DNA of 64,000 bases from Aporrectodea caliginosa (Eukaryota > Annelida > Clitellata > Crassiclitellata > Lumbricidae): positions 1,251,501-1,315,500 of the forward strand of contig JACEVL010005070.1 of the NCBI GenBank assembly GCA_020284085.1. Direction: 5' to 3'. Positions 30,701 to 41,004 of the stretch are shown here, piece after piece (the first letter of the stretch is position 1; the number at the start of each line of letters is the position of its first letter). The position numbers and the translations under genes are program-made. The notes beneath the pieces were generated by a model. It worked only from the letters and a program-made list of their open reading frames with translations. It was not told the origin of the DNA and searched no databases.

Positions 30701-32369
30701 GGGAATGTTATTTACCAAGCTAGATTATTTACTTTGTTATAATACTAATGATACTTAAAATAAAATAATAATAATAATAATAGCAATAACATCAACAATA
30801 TAAGCCTATGGTAACAGCAGCAACAACAATAATAATAATAATAGCAGCAACATCAACAATAATATTAATAGCAGCAACATCAACAATAATAAGAAACAAT
30901 GAAATTTGGATAGCTGTGTCACCAAAGGCTCAAACGTCTGGAGGTCGACTGCTTCAGTAATAAATATTTTTCTGCGGAGTAAAGCTTGGTTCAAAAGACA
31001 TTATAACTTAATTTTTAAGTATAAAATAAGCAAATCAGACATTTCTGTCGCCCTTATGACTATTGCACAATCATCAACAAATGTCACAAAAAACCAAGGT
31101 GTAATCAGATGATCAGACCAAAAAAACAGAGGCAGCCTATGGTAGATATTGCTCACCAAGAACAGTTCTAGCCTTCGGTATGACCAGAGAAAATAATCAG
31201 ATGACCTGGCTGAATAATGGTATTAAAGTCTGTGGAATAAGAACTGACAAGTACAGTAAAACTTCGTTTAATAAAACTTCAGCACTTCAAACTTCTCGCT
31301 ATACTGAATAACAGTCGATGGCCTGACCACAACCCATGCAAACACATACAAATATAACTCAATGTCCATGAATATTTTGACTATCAATCCATGACTTGAC
31401 ATGAGTAACTGGATTAACTAAGAGTGCCAAACAATGAACTGAACTCTTGACCAGATCAACATACTGGGCTGATGTTGTGAAGTAATTGTAATTACCAACA
31501 TCTATTGCGCTGGTGTCTAATGCACAAGGCATCAATCAATAGCACAACAAAACCAAGCCGTATTCAGGTAAACAGCCAGAAGATCAGTCCGTAACACAGA
31601 GAGGCAGCCTATGGTGGATAAGCAGGTTGAAAGACATAACTTTTCAGCTGAGAGCGAAATGATACAAGCGACTGAGCACAGCGCAGACACAGGAAGAGAG
31701 TTCCAAAAACTAGGCTCACCAATCGAAAAAGCTCGTTCACCAAGAACAGTCCTTGATTTAGGCAAGAAGTCAGTTTAACACTAATGCTGTCAGTAATTTT
31801 AGGAACATCATCTGCTATTCCAGTAACATAAGTCCCTGCTCAAGAATAAAAATCTTAAAGCCTTTAGGCGAAGTTGTCTCACCTCTCATTTGCTCCTCAA
31901 CTTCCGTTAGTGTAAGGCTATAAATCTCCAGAGAAGCTCGTTCAAAACTTTCTAACCTCTTCACTTCTTCTGGATATCTGCTTGACTTAATGGCTGTAGA
32001 TGATGCCTTTGGAGCAACTTGTGTTTTCGAGAAACAAGTACCGGTAGGTGCATTGGGGAAAACAGAAGGAATAACATCATCCTTGAGGTGCCTTCTTTTT
32101 GGTTTCTCTGTAGCTTTATTCTTCTGCCTGGAAACATTTGTGTCTCGGTACTCTTGTATGAAGTCTCTTGGATGGAAATGAAGCGAACAGAGTTTTGAAT
32201 ATTTAGTGGGAATGAAGCCTTTTCGAGGATTAGCTCTAACCCATTTTTCACACAATTCAGGATTGCCAATTGGGAAAGCATGGAACGTTATTTTTTCTCC
32301 ATCCTCTCCAATACCTGAGCAATCCCGACATCCACTCCTACAGCCGAATCCTGCACACTTATGCACCAT
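25682..32369 (-). CDS. THAP-BTB-C2H2 zinc-finger protein, paralogue 2 (three exons)
   Basis: Inferred join of 32369-31883, 29805-29403 and 27716-25682: 2,925 nt, 974 residues plus stop. Domain order and splice phases are the same as in paralogue 1. Exon 1 ends at AGAG|GTGAGA (phase 1), exon 2 begins after TTATTTCAG with two bases, exon 2 ends at GTGAG|GCAAGT (phase 2, GC donor), exon 3 begins after GATTACAG. Exon 2 has exactly 403 nt in both copies. No exon contains an internal stop, so both copies look under selection. The role is presumably nuclear DNA binding with BTB-mediated assembly; targets are unknown. Confidence 0.75.
28250..28312 (+). repeat. LINE/SINE 3' tail inserted in intron 2 of paralogue 2
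   Basis: The segment GGCGCTATATAAATTTACAA followed by CAATA repeats is the conserved 3' tail of L2/CR1-like elements. The same intron in paralogue 1 lacks it. A similar tail (AGGTGCTATATAAATTT) lies at 48,320-48,345. Confidence 0.55.
28780..29020 (-). pseudogene. LINE C-terminal scrap in intron 2 of paralogue 2
   Basis: Absent from paralogue 1 at the equivalent point (near 18,205). It starts at a TTCTATTCTATTC repeat. On the minus strand it reads as a LINE RT C-terminus: GPLLWNNLP-like, then ARSLKTFLF. It is related to 12,995-13,310. Confidence 0.65.
29403..29805 (-). CDS. Exon 2 of paralogue 2: BTB/POZ domain
   Basis: 403 nt, about 90% identical in protein to exon 2 of paralogue 1 by eye. 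BTB signature segments are present: FLCDAVLVSKCGRELKAHSA, the F-P-E-V-E-F strand and F-V-Y-T-G-K. The first residues (K-K-C-D-I-P-L-E-T-T-G) stay open upstream without the ATG seen in paralogue 1, so the frame must be entered from another exon or start at the internal FMNIAE methionine. Acceptor TTGTTATTTCAG|C; donor GTGAG|GCAAGTTG. Confidence 0.88.
30348..30722 (+). pseudogene. REL-endonuclease C-terminal scrap of a non-LTR retrotransposon
   Basis: The frame begins at K-R-P-D-G-A-T-L-I-P-W and continues to C-L-T-W-D-V-A-V-S-D-T, the R-P-D...W-D-V pattern of restriction-enzyme-like endonucleases in R2-like and related non-LTR elements. After a frame change it ends in L-S-V-A-V-Q-R-G-N. It is antisense in intron 1 of paralogue 2. 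The RT at 38,428-39,690 stops near the same R-P-D-G point, so this scrap represents the missing end of the same family. Confidence 0.65.
30760..30900. repeat. ATA/CAA/CAGCAA microsatellite
   Basis: Interrupted AAT and CAACAT trinucleotide runs in intron 1 of paralogue 2, equivalent to 20,560-20,700. Confidence 0.85.
31500..31775 (-). pseudogene. LINE RT C-terminal scrap in intron 1 of paralogue 2
   Basis: The minus frame contains LGERAFSIGEPSFWNSLPV, matching the G-x-R-A-F-S-x-x-x-P-x-x-W-N-S-L-P signature at the C-terminus of CR1/L2-like RTs. A partial second copy of this end lies near 31,150-31,190. Paralogue 1 lacks it. Confidence 0.75.
31883..32369 (-). CDS. Exon 1 of paralogue 2: THAP zinc finger
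   Basis: It starts at ATGGTG (MVHKCAGFGC). Zinc ligands C5, C10, C61 and H64, with P33 and W43, match paralogue 1; the closing motif is VIPSVF instead of AVPSVF. The linker ends in LTLTEVEEQMR and the donor AGAG|GTGAGA, one base into a codon. A possible upstream acceptor (GTGTTTCACAG) lies 15 codons before the ATG and would be open in frame. 162 full codons. Confidence 0.88.
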
Positions 32370-32589
32370 TTTGTTCTTGCACAAAATAGTAAGAACCTGT
32401 GAAACACAGTAATGAAGATAATCTGGACAGTTAAACGGAATAATTATTATAATTCACACGAAACTGCAGCCAATTATATGCGTAGGCCTAAACTCGCAAA
32501 TATCTGCTAAATAAAGTAACTCAGATTATAATCCAAATTTTAACAGAGATACTCCCGATGACACAACACAACTTTCACACTGTAACTAG

Positions 32590-33200
32590 ATGTGAGTGTA
32601 CCACAGACTGCCTGGAGGACACAGATTGGAATCCATAAGCAGTCTTATTGGGTCAGCAGTGAGCCAGCCGGTGTGGTGCAACATACTGTCTGGGAGAGGA
32701 TGTTCCAACTCTCTCCACTTCTGGTGCCAAGATGGAATGTAGGTGTTTGCATTTACTTGTGGCCAGGCCATCGACTGTCATTCGACATAGTCAGAAGTTT
32801 GAATTGCTGAAATCTGATAAAATAAAGTTTTACTGCACTTATCGGTTGTTATTCCACAGACTTATTATTATCATATACATATCTTCGTTTAACAGAACAG
32901 ACTGACAAGCCGCAGCGAGTAACATTATTCAACCAGGTCACCTGGTTTTTCTCGGGTCATACCGAAGATTATGCTCTGCCTACAGTACGAAAATAACCAT
33001 CAAATGCTATTGGCAAAACTTGTTACGATAACGAAACATAACTGGCATTATGAACAGCAAGAATTGAGGGTTCTGATTCTGCTGAATGACACTTAAGGTA
33101 TGCAGGCTGAAATGGGGAGATTAGCGAGTTGATAGGTGAAGATAGGTGAATTTATTAAGTGAACCGAGTTACTTGCTTAGCGACTGGTTTCAACTCGAGG
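32590..33200. other. No recognisable gene; intergenic or 5' intron
   Basis: There are short frames on both strands near 32,590-32,810 with no recognised family. It lies between the two THAP exons of the upper block and would be intronic if transcription starts near 34.6 kb. Confidence 0.4.
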
Positions 33201-33204
33201 GCTT

Positions 33205-33420
33205 AACGGGTGCGGTGGGGCCGAGGACTATTCATAACTATCCATTCACGAATATTAGATACAAACTTCAAAGTTGACATGGGTCTGTAAGTACTAGGTA
33301 TACCGGAAGATAAATGAGTTTGTATACGACTCATAACTATCCGTTCAAGAATGTTAGAAAATTCAAGTTCACATGGGTCTGTAATTACACAGGTTGTCTG
33401 TATCAAGTCAAAATTCATTA
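33205..33420 (-). pseudogene. Short RT scrap, partly duplicated
   Basis: The minus frame reads S-N-I-L-E-R-I-V-M-S-R-I-Q-T-H-L and, a little further on, TYRPMSTLKFVSNI. Both resemble the Y-R-P-x-S-N-L...L-E-R-I-V segment of LINE RTs, apparently present twice within 200 bp. Confidence 0.45.
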
Positions 33421-33762
33421 ACAGCTCTAGGACAAACTAGGACATGAGCAAGAGCCCTAAGCCATGGCAAAAATTTAATTGATTTAATCAAAGCACAATT
33501 GCAAATTCACCTATTCATGTCCCATGCATTAAGAACTGAATCTGACCTTCATATAGCATGTTGCAAATCATACCACAGTTTGTTTTGTGCCCAAGACGCA
33601 GACCAATAACAACATACAAAATATTCATGGTTCTCAGGAGAGGGCACTTTGGAGCTGATCTAGTAGCCAGCAGCCCAGCAAGCAGTTCTTTTCTCCATTT
33701 AGGTTGCAAATTTAGACATATACATAGCCTTTAAAAATCCATCTTGCAAATAAGTAATTTAC

Positions 33763-34281
33763 CTTTCAAAATTTTCATCTGAAAACCATTCGGAGTCGCA
33801 GTTTCATTTATGATTTCATCACGGATTTCTGACAAACTGCTTTGAGACACATCACAGTCTGCTGCAAAAGTAGGTTCAAGAGCCACAAGCTGCTTTCTTT
33901 CCTCTCCTAGCCTATTTTTCGATTTTGATTTGTTGATGGACGTGGTTTATGAGACATGTATGCAGGAACATTTTCGAAAACTGATGGAACTGCATCTTTC
34001 TTTAAATATCTTCGACACAGTAGTCTTTCTCCTGTCTGTCTTTTTCTGATCTTATCTTGGCTGTATTCCACAAAATCACTTTCTCTGAAATGCAAGGAGC
34101 AAAGACCTGAATTAATTGTTGGTTTAAAGTCTTTTCTGGGATTGGCGGCAAGGACCCACTTCTCACAAAGTTCCTTGTTTTTGATAGGATAACGATGCAT
34201 TGTGATTAACTGGTCCACAGATATGGGCTGTTGACTGTCATATCCAGTTTTGCATCCATAAGCACAACATTTCCTTCCCAT
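33763..34281 (-). pseudogene. Third THAP exon, one-base frameshift
   Basis: It starts MGRKCCAYGCKTGY, with W in CEKWV, the C-x2-H of GLCSLHF, and AVPSVF. After about 124 codons the frame closes at an A5 run (near 33,926). Adding one base reopens it through an acidic helix like those of the other THAP exons to a donor AAAG|GTAAAT one base into a codon, the same phase as THAP exons 1 and 2. It could therefore be an alternative first exon for the BTB exon of paralogue 2, a dead exon, or a site of sequencing error. Confidence 0.7.
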
Positions 34282-34479
34282 TTTTCTCAGGTAAATCCAA
34301 ACTTAATATATAAAATATTGATAAGCCACCTTGCCTTGGTTATGACACACGGACATATAATTTATCAAGCCGATATAACTCGTCTCCAACCGCCAAACGT
34401 TTCAAGTAACAGCAGCTGATTATAATTTTCCCTATAATATTTAGATTTCCATGAACAGACACACCATAGCCCAACGTCA

Positions 34480-34690
34480 CTGTTTACCTCGTTTTAGCTA
34501 AGTTTAGTTGTTAACGCATTCAAAAAATAATAATCTGCAGAGCTAAATGTAGGGTAAACTCACGCGTCAGACGGCAAAATTTTAAATATGGCGGCCGCAT
34601 AAGGAACCTAGCTATACATTCGGTTACAGATTCAGTTTGTTCCGTAACACTTGCCAACTAGCGATTTCATCTGGTACTATTAATAATAGT
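34480..34690 (-). promoter_or_regulatory. Putative promoter of paralogue 2
   Basis: Conserved with 23,870-24,080. In gene orientation it contains GCGGCCGCCATATTTAAA, with a YY1-like GCCGCCAT and a TATA-like TATTTAAA (34,588-34,581). A possible 5' UTR exon ends at AACGAG|GTAAAC (about 34,489); paralogue 1 has AT instead of GT at that point. Confidence 0.4.
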
Positions 34691-34879
34691 CCCAGACTGA
34701 AAACGATTTAAATGTACAAGAAATGACAGGGACTGGAGCATTTGGTAACGCAGTACAAAAAGCATGTGCTGCATAAAGAAATCAAATAGAGAAAACATTC
34801 GTCCTATAGGAGGGCACTTTAAAAAAATGCTGCATGCCTACCTGATTAATGGAAATTAGCTATAACCTACCCTGCCGGA

Positions 34880-35196
34880 TATTCTTTTTCACTGTTAGTT
34901 AAGGTTTTTGGTTGTTTTTTATATTGCCATAGTGTTTTGAATCGAGTTAATCATTTACTGTGTGATATGTACTATACTGTTTGCATTGCTGTACGTAACT
35001 TGATGTTACACTGTTTATCAAGAATTTAGCTAAGTCATATTTCTGTAATGTTGTTCTAGGTGTCCCTAGTTAGCGGGATCTTGATCCCTTTTGGGACTCC
35101 TCTTGCGGCCAATCCTAATACTTTATGTTGAAATGTTATGTGTTTTCATTTGGCTTCAATAAAAGAGATTTGATTTGATTGATTTGATTTGATAGG
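34880..35196 (+). repeat. LINE 3' untranslated tail
   Basis: An AT-rich stretch includes GGGATCTTGATCCCTTTTGG (a small palindromic block) and ends AATAAAAGAGATTTGATTTG followed by GATT repeats. This layout is typical of CR1-like LINE 3' ends. No coding part is attached. Confidence 0.5.
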
Positions 35197-35305
35197 CCTA
35201 CATAGAAAACTCAATCGCACAGATTCGATAACTTCTGGAAAATCTGCCGTTTACAAACTTGCCATAAATTCAAATACAGATTCGTCAAGTTCAAGAATAC
35301 TGAAC

Positions 35306-35306
<1 letters not shown>

Positions 35307-35393
<87 letters not shown>

Positions 35394-35411
35394 CATAATA
35401 ATAATAATAAG
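35307..35411. repeat. ATA microsatellite
   Basis: About 33 copies of AAT with one CAT interruption, directly before the RT fragment at 35,455. Confidence 0.95.
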
Positions 35412-35454
35412 TTGCAGATATCCTGTACGGCGGAAGACTAATAACACTTGGCAA

Positions 35455-35820
35455 AAAGATGGCGGAATAAGACCAATCACGATTGGGTACACGTGGCGAC
35501 GGCTGGCTGCCAAATGTGTCTGCCATGTTGTTACTCCATACCTATCTCAAAATCTGTCACCACTTCAAATCGGCGTGGGAGTATCAGGAGGTGCCGAGGC
35601 TGCTGTCCACGCAACCAGACGTTACTTACAGTCGATGCCTGAAAACCATATCATAGTGAAACTGGACTTCTCGAATGCCTTCAATGCTCTGAGAAGAGAC
35701 TCAATGTTAGAGGCGGTGGCAGCAAAAGCTCCGGAAATATACAGATACGTATATGACAACTATGCCTACACCCCCCAGCTACAGACCAGTGTGGGAGCCG
35801 GGTCTTCCCAGTTTCTGACG
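35455..35820 (+). pseudogene. Non-LTR reverse transcriptase, N-terminal part
   Basis: The frame reads K-D-G-G-I-R-P-I-T-I-G-Y-T-W-R-R-L-A-A-K-C, then GVSGGAEAAVHATRRYL, then KLDFSNAFNALRRDSML, covering the first catalytic aspartate (L-D-F). It is the same family as the RT at 38,428 and appears to be its upstream half, separated by a 2.5-kb insertion. There is no start codon or upstream domain. Confidence 0.75.
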
Positions 35821-36750
35821 TCATTTTGGATGTTATTCCCCTCGACCCATGCTCTCCCGTAGGCACGGTCGTCGGGGTTGACGTCATCCGGTGGTACTAA
35901 GTTACGAACAGATTTGAGATCCATGGAAGATATAATCCCAGTATTTGTAATATGCCCGGGTTCCAACCAGTGCGGGGGCCCGCAGTTAGGAGGAAGTGAA
36001 TGGTATCGATGCTCCTCTAACTTCCGTTCCCGTTCTTCTCTTCCATCCTTCTCCTGTCTGTCTCCGTTCAACTTAAGTACCCTTCCTGACATGTTGCTAA
36101 TATGCTCAGGATCCCTTATGCTTGACACTAATCGTTTCTCGATCTCGGTTCTCTCATTAGTTTTCCTCGTCGCCGTATTGAAGCTTCTCATGGTTATCTC
36201 AGGTCGGAGCGCTGTCGAAGTTCTTACTTTCCCATTAAGGTCAACGAAGGTAGCACAAGTGGAAGGAACGAAGTCGTCCTTTGACTTATCTCTGGACCTC
36301 GTAGAGACTGGGTCCGGTTTATGGTTCTCCTCCCTAATTTCTGTAGCTCCTCTCCTCCTCTCACTAAACTGCTCCATTCTCTTACTCTCGTCTCTTTCGT
36401 CTGTCATCCATTTAAATAATCGTTCCTCTAGCTCATCCTGTCGGTCTCTTTAAGTTTTGGAATCTAAAGTTTATGCCTTCCGACATAGAACTTAATTCCT
36501 GATTTAACTGTTGGTCTAGATTCATTACCGTCGTATTTACCTTTACCAGACCTTCAATCAATCTACAGGAAATCACTTCTAGCTGCTGTGTCAAATCTTG
36601 CATCTGAATGTTTCCTAGTCCTTGTGTTTCTTCTCCTTCTAATGGAATCACTTGCTCGGTCACTAATTCTAGTAATTCCTCTGCTTCATTCTCATCATTC
36701 AAATCAGTTTCCATCTCAACAATAATGATAAGACGAACGTCTCGTTTCAA
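35766..36750 (-). pseudogene. Gag-like coiled-coil frames of an unidentified insertion
   Basis: Two minus frames (36,750-36,433 and 36,407-35,766) are joined by a frameshift near 36,435. The first is acidic and heptad-like (E-E-L-L-E-L-V...L-E-V-I-S-C-R-L), the second Arg/Glu-rich. Together they resemble the N-terminal part of a retroelement gag, but no zinc knuckle or capsid signature is seen. The insertion, about 35,825 to 38,420, interrupts the RT. No LTR or TSD was identified. Confidence 0.35.
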
Positions 36751-37244
36751 GGTTATTCAAGCGATTATATATGGTTACAGATTATACATGAATTACAAGA
36801 TTATAGGCAAATAACAACTCAATTGCTCATCTCATTCACACACGTAAAACTCAGTTATGATCACGATTAATCTTGATCAGAATTAACCTATCATAAACTA
36901 TTTTGGGGGGGAGAATAGGGTGGTATGCGTCTCTAAAAGCCTCTACCACCCAAATGCCCACCACGCCACCTTCACGCGGTACCCCTGTTGGAAACAGAGT
37001 GCGTGGTGGACGACCGAGCCCTCGCCGGTATATGCGAGCCCAGAGACAAGGAGTCGGAAGGACGGACGATGAAGGACATCGACGCTCGGAGATGGTGTCT
37101 CGCTAAAAACACCGAGAGGAAGGCAACGGGAAACCACCTCTCTAATTTCCCAAGAAACACTGACAAAGTGGCGTCATTGGAAGTTGGAACCTGCCGAAGG
37201 GCAGAGAACTTAAGAAACTATTTTACGTTTCCCCTGGAATAATA

Positions 37245-37300
37245 ATGATAATAATAATAATAATAATTGTAATCGTAATAATAATAATAATAATTCTTAT
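37245..37300. repeat. ATA/AAT microsatellite
   Basis: Short run of AAT and GTA/CGT trinucleotides inside the insertion. Confidence 0.7.
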
Positions 37301-37558
37301 TATAAAGGTAATGTACTCAACTCTCGCAGTGGCCTTCAGAAGCGCAGATATTTGCTCCACTTTCGTTATCGTCGACGCTGGGAGTTTCCTTTCTAAAACA
37401 ACCACATCGAATGACCTTTGGAACCGCGATCTCTTCGTTTCCTTAGCTGCGAAGTCTGATTCGAAGCTCAGTCAAAGACAAGACGTTTCTTCTCTCGTCC
37501 TTAACTTCTCCTCAACAAAGACGGACTTCCTTTCCTCTTCGTTGAACAATTCTCTTCG

Positions 37559-37654
37559 GTTGTCTCGTAAATCTTCCCTCATTCACGAAACTCTCACTTA
37601 TCTTCAGTTGTCTCGTAAATCTTCACTCATTCACGAAACTCTCACTTATCTTCA
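37559..37654. repeat. 48-bp direct tandem duplication
   Basis: TTGTCTCGTAAATCTTCCCT and the following bases to CTTATCTTCA are repeated immediately with one C-to-A change. It lies inside the insertion that splits the RT. Confidence 0.85.
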
Positions 37655-38427
37655 ATTCCTCTTCTCAATTCACTCCTTGGTCTAACGAAATCGAAGGTAG
37701 ACGTCTCCTGGCTTCGACCGTAAACTCAAGGCATCGGAGATGGACGTCTCCCGTCTCCGACAATACAAACACTAGGCCTTTTTCCACTTCACTCCACCTA
37801 GTATAAAACACACCTGTTCTCGCAGGTAACACAGGAGGCATTACTCTTCTCCTAAACTCTTCTCCACCCGAGTCGTCCCATCAGATAGTCCCAGAGCATG
37901 CAGGTTCTGTACAGTTTAACAGATCTCTGCATCTCCTGGTGCGGCACCAGTTCTCTCGCCTGACAATGCCTGACTTCTCCTGACTTTCCGAGACCGACTG
38001 ACTAGCTACTGTATTTCCAATCCTTATATCAAAACGCAACTCACGTTTCAATGTTAGTTTACTGTAATAGGCTGCATCCTTAATTAGGCAACAACCAATC
38101 ACAGTTTCTTATGATCCTCAAGTCTTGCCTTATTCATTAACATAAGTTAAACCCATGTCGGTGACTTGCATCTACTCCATGTTAATAAAATTATAATAAC
38201 TTATAATCCCCATAAATATAACTGTCAATCACTGTCACACACAACGTTATCCTTACGAGCTGAATTCTTATGCGTACGCGCTGATTTAGTGCTTACGTGC
38301 TGTCTTGGTCTGCGCGCTGTCTGAAACTAAAATTAGCAAGTGGTTATCGGCTGGAAAGTACTGAGATGGCTCGCGGACTGTCGTGGAGCATGGTTAGCCA
38401 GCTAGCCATAAGCTCCACAACCAGACA

Positions 38428-39690
38428 GCATACCATTCTGTCCGAGGAAGGCACACAACAAGGAGACCCCTTAGGACCACTGGAGTTTTGCCTGGCGATA
38501 CATCCGCTTCTAGAGAGTTTGACAACTCCATTGACTATAGGATATATGGACGATCTTACTCTTGCTGGACCGACTGATGAAATTGAGAACGACATTCGCT
38601 TGATAGAGGAACAGGCGCCCACGTATGGTCTACAGCTGAATCGAACAAAATGCGAAGCTTCTGCTAGAAGTTATGACGAAGCACACAAGATTAAGACCTT
38701 CGCCGAGTTTGAAAATGTCGCTGTTGAAGATCTGACATTGCTGGGAGCACCGCTACTACCAGGAAAGGCTGTCGATAAATCCATCCAGAAAAAGATCAAA
38801 GATCTGGAGGTAGTCATAACAAGGCTGGAGATGCTTCACCCACACGATTCGTTCACCCTGCTGAGGAGTAGCCTAAGTATACCGAAGCTGCTATACACGT
38901 TAAGAACGTCAGCCTGCTTCTTAAACGAAGGACTTCTACACGATTTCGACGAAGTCTCGAGAACTGGTCTGTGTAGCCTTCTCAATATCCACATGAGCGA
39001 CGATCAATGGATACAGGCATCTTTACCTGTGAGAAACGGTGGTCTGGGCATTCGTAGTGCCGTTATGCTGACAACTTCCGCCTTTTTGGCATCAGCCGCT
39101 GGCACGCGAAGCCTTCAAGACCGACTGCTACACGAAGTCGCTGTAAAGCTCACAGATCCATTGGTAGAGGAGGCTACTGTTTCGTGGTCATCGAGATCGA
39201 ACGCACCTCCTCCCGTCGAGCAGAAGGCTCATATACAAAGAGATTGGGACAGCAAACTAATCTCACATGCACTTCAAGCCTTATCAGAAAGAGCGAGTGA
39301 TTCTGCCGTTAAAGCCAGGTTGTTAGCCGTGCAATCGCCACACTCTGGAGACTGGCTTCATGCACTTCCAATCACGACAGCAGGATTACGGATGTCAGGA
39401 GAGGTCCTAAGAATCGCATCTGGTATCCGGCTGGGCACTGCTTTGTGTGAAAAACACACTTGCAAATGTGGTGTCATAGTGGAACCCAACGGTCATCATG
39501 GATTCTCGTGCATCAAAGGAGCAGGTAGACAACATCGACATGGCATGCTCAACGACGTTATTTGGCGAGCTTTCACCAGAGCCAAAATACCTGCCATCAA
39601 AGAGCCCAATGGCCTCTCCAGATCAGACGGCAAAAGGCCTGACGGAGTCACCAACACTCTATATTATGTGGTTGGTTTTTGGCAAACAAA
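38428..39690 (+). pseudogene. Non-LTR RT C-terminal half with truncated REL-endonuclease
   Basis: The frame contains GTQQGDPLGPLEFCL (RT motif B-like), the catalytic Y-M-D-D of GYMDDLTLAG, a long thumb region, then C-K-C-G...H-H-G-F-S-C, R-H-G-M-L-N-D-V-I-W-R-A and K-E-P...R-P-D-G. That is the CCHC knuckle and start of a restriction-like endonuclease, as in R2-like and related non-LTR elements. The reading frame then diverges and stops, so the WDV part is missing. The ORF is 467 codons in full, but its first 40 or so codons do not look like RT and belong to the insertion. Confidence 0.82.
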
Positions 39691-39699
39691 ATGTCCTTA

Positions 39700-40540
39700 A
39701 ATAATGAATACACGTTCTACGTGATTTTGACTATAGTAGAAAATCTGCAGATGATGTCACTCTTTCATTTGATAACTGATAATAATTTATTACTCTGTCA
39801 CGTGTAGCTTACTGTACACACCTCGAAAGAGCTAGGCCTATAATTGAAGTCCGAACAAGTTGGAAAGAACACATTCACCACGTCATGAATAATATCAGAA
39901 GATTTATATATATATATATATATAATCTTTTTTACAATAAGAAATTGGTTAAATCGAAATGTCTTTGAAGATTTATCTATTTTTATTCTTTGCTTTAATT
40001 TACCCGCATTTTTTTGTAGATTTATTCTAATACAACCTTGCTTGCCTCGTCTATCGTTTGAACAGCTGTACGCTATAAATCACATTCTGCGCGCGCTGCA
40101 AAAATATTCCTATTACAACTGTACTTCTTGTTGTGTGACTACAGGCCTATCGAAACTATGAAATGGACCATGCAATGGAATTGCGTGAATTCAAACGGGA
40201 GGTGTTGTTTACAAATGTTTGCATCAATACATATTTCATTTATTTTCTAATTCATGTGTTCACTGACATTACACTAAGAACAGTGATAATACATTGATAT
40301 ATAAGTTTTTGCCAACAAGGGTATGAAAACCATTCGTTTCTAATTTGGGTCTAAATGGTGGCATGAAGTACCTTGCCAGATTATAAATACAATATCTGTC
40401 GAACACTCGATTTTTAAAGTTACCTGTGATCGCATTTAGATAATTATCTGAAGCTGAAATCTTTTATAATGCTAAATTGGTACTTCCACATGCAGAATAA
40501 TTGCAGTCATATTTATTTGACAAAACTGCATACTATCTCG
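39700..40540. other. No recognisable gene
   Basis: AT-rich sequence with a short AT dinucleotide run at 39,907-39,925. No frame is supported. Confidence 0.5.
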
Positions 40541-40850
40541 TGTTATAATCATAGGCGTAGCCACATGAAGGCAGGAGGAGGCAGTTGCCTCCTCTTGGAT
40601 TTTCCCGTATTTGCCTCCTCTTGCCCGAACTCCATCGCCATACAAATCTGCATGCAATTTACTTACTTACTGCACTGTTCAAGCGAATGTTGTACCGTAC
40701 GGCGTATACTATTTCCTGACACACAGACACAGTTTTCGTTTCCGGTAACAAACGCCTAACTTCAGTATTTTTCAAGTAAATTGTACTAATCGAATTATTG
40801 TGTATTATCGTCATTCCGACTCATTCGTCAATTCGTCAATAGTCATTATT

Positions 40851-40933
40851 ATGTCTGCGGGGCCGCCAAATAAGAAACTTCGACAGATTGTGCTATCTTT
40901 TGCCAGCCAAAAGCCAGCTGAAGAAATACACAG
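40851..40933 (+). pseudogene. Possible first exon of a hAT transposase
   Basis: The short frame MSAGPPNKKLRQIVLSFASQ ends at a plausible donor CACAG|GTAACG, in phase 2. Several hAT/BED-type transposases begin with a basic peptide followed by a 'L-x-S-F-F'-like segment. The rest of the transposase is gone. The identification is tentative. Confidence 0.4.
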
Positions 40934-41004
40934 GTAACGACAGGTTATTAGTAATAACGCCTATGGTTATTAGTTATAATTAGTAACGAAGCTTCTCTTG
41001 AAGA

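Larger units (their letters stand above)
25139..34690. repeat. Segmental duplication, upper copy
   Basis: Counterpart of 14,441-24,080. Insertions specific to this copy include the LINE tail at 28,250-28,312, a LINE scrap at 28,780-29,020, an endonuclease-domain scrap at 30,348 and an RT scrap at 31,500. It alone retains the third THAP exon at 33,763-34,281. Confidence 0.85.

Noticed and set aside
30906..30990. Small conserved exon (ITEAVDLQTFEPLV-like) between the THAP and BTB exons
   Set aside because: It is similar in both paralogues (also near 20,705-20,770), but its length would break the reading frame and one copy lacks a clean acceptor; intron similarity is expected from the segmental duplication.
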